NCBI GenBank assembly: GCA_003978185.1
Contig: QOAH01000120.1
Span: forward strand, 1 to 5,783
From: Candidatus Thioglobus sp.
GTDB lineage: Bacteria; Pseudomonadota; Gammaproteobacteria; PS1; Thioglobaceae
Length of the DNA stretch: 5,783 nt
Direction: 5' to 3'
Below are positions 5,403 to 5,783 of the stretch, one piece after another. Under the pieces are notes generated by a model. The model did no database searches. It saw nothing but the letters and a program-made list of their open reading frames with translations, and was not told where the DNA came from. Every line of letters begins with the position of its first letter. Position 1 is the stretch's first letter. Made by a program: the position numbers and the translations under genes.

Positions 5403-5783
<381 letters not shown>

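Overview
The window looks like a piece of a moderately AT-rich gammaproteobacterial chromosome. The evidence is that the DapB C-terminus, YciI and the RutE-type nitroreductase all read very close to their enterobacterial/gammaproteobacterial counterparts as I remember them. Genes are tightly packed, and no mobile element, RNA gene or CRISPR array is visible. No organism name can be fixed from the sequence alone.

Layout. From the right edge leftwards on the minus strand runs one compact gene series: the C-terminal half of dapB (lysine/peptidoglycan synthesis, cut by the window edge), yciI, an ETHE1-type persulfide dioxygenase, an unrecognised 84-residue protein, an exported protein that joins an alpha/beta-hydrolase-like domain to a TlpA-type thioredoxin domain, and a BaiN/HI0933-family flavoprotein. 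After a 9-base gap between dapB and yciI, every junction overlaps by 1 or 4 bases (GTGA, TAATG, ATGA, TTGA), so this is very probably one translationally coupled operon. It ends 3 bases from the end of a convergent plus-strand gene, a RutE-like nitroreductase (1133-1711).

The only sizeable gap (820-1132, 313 bases) separates the nitroreductase from a divergent minus-strand gene at the left edge. That gene encodes a sulfide:quinone oxidoreductase-like flavoprotein (first 273 residues, cut by the window edge). The gap holds a plausible sigma70 promoter for each gene, an AT palindrome, and a short minus-strand reading frame of 55 codons that may be a small gene or gene remnant.

How the genes may work together. 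An SQR-like flavoprotein (which in known relatives makes persulfide/polysulfide from sulfide), a persulfide dioxygenase (glutathione persulfide to sulfite) and a periplasmic thioredoxin-fold protein within about 5 kb suggest handling of reactive sulfur or thiol redox state. This is inference: the SQR-like protein lacks one of the usual redox cysteines, and the gene is on a separate transcript from the dioxygenase. The most unusual item is the 414-residue fusion, whose hydrolase-like half has Gly where the nucleophilic Ser should be. The 84-residue protein locked between the dioxygenase and the fusion is the best candidate for an undescribed component.
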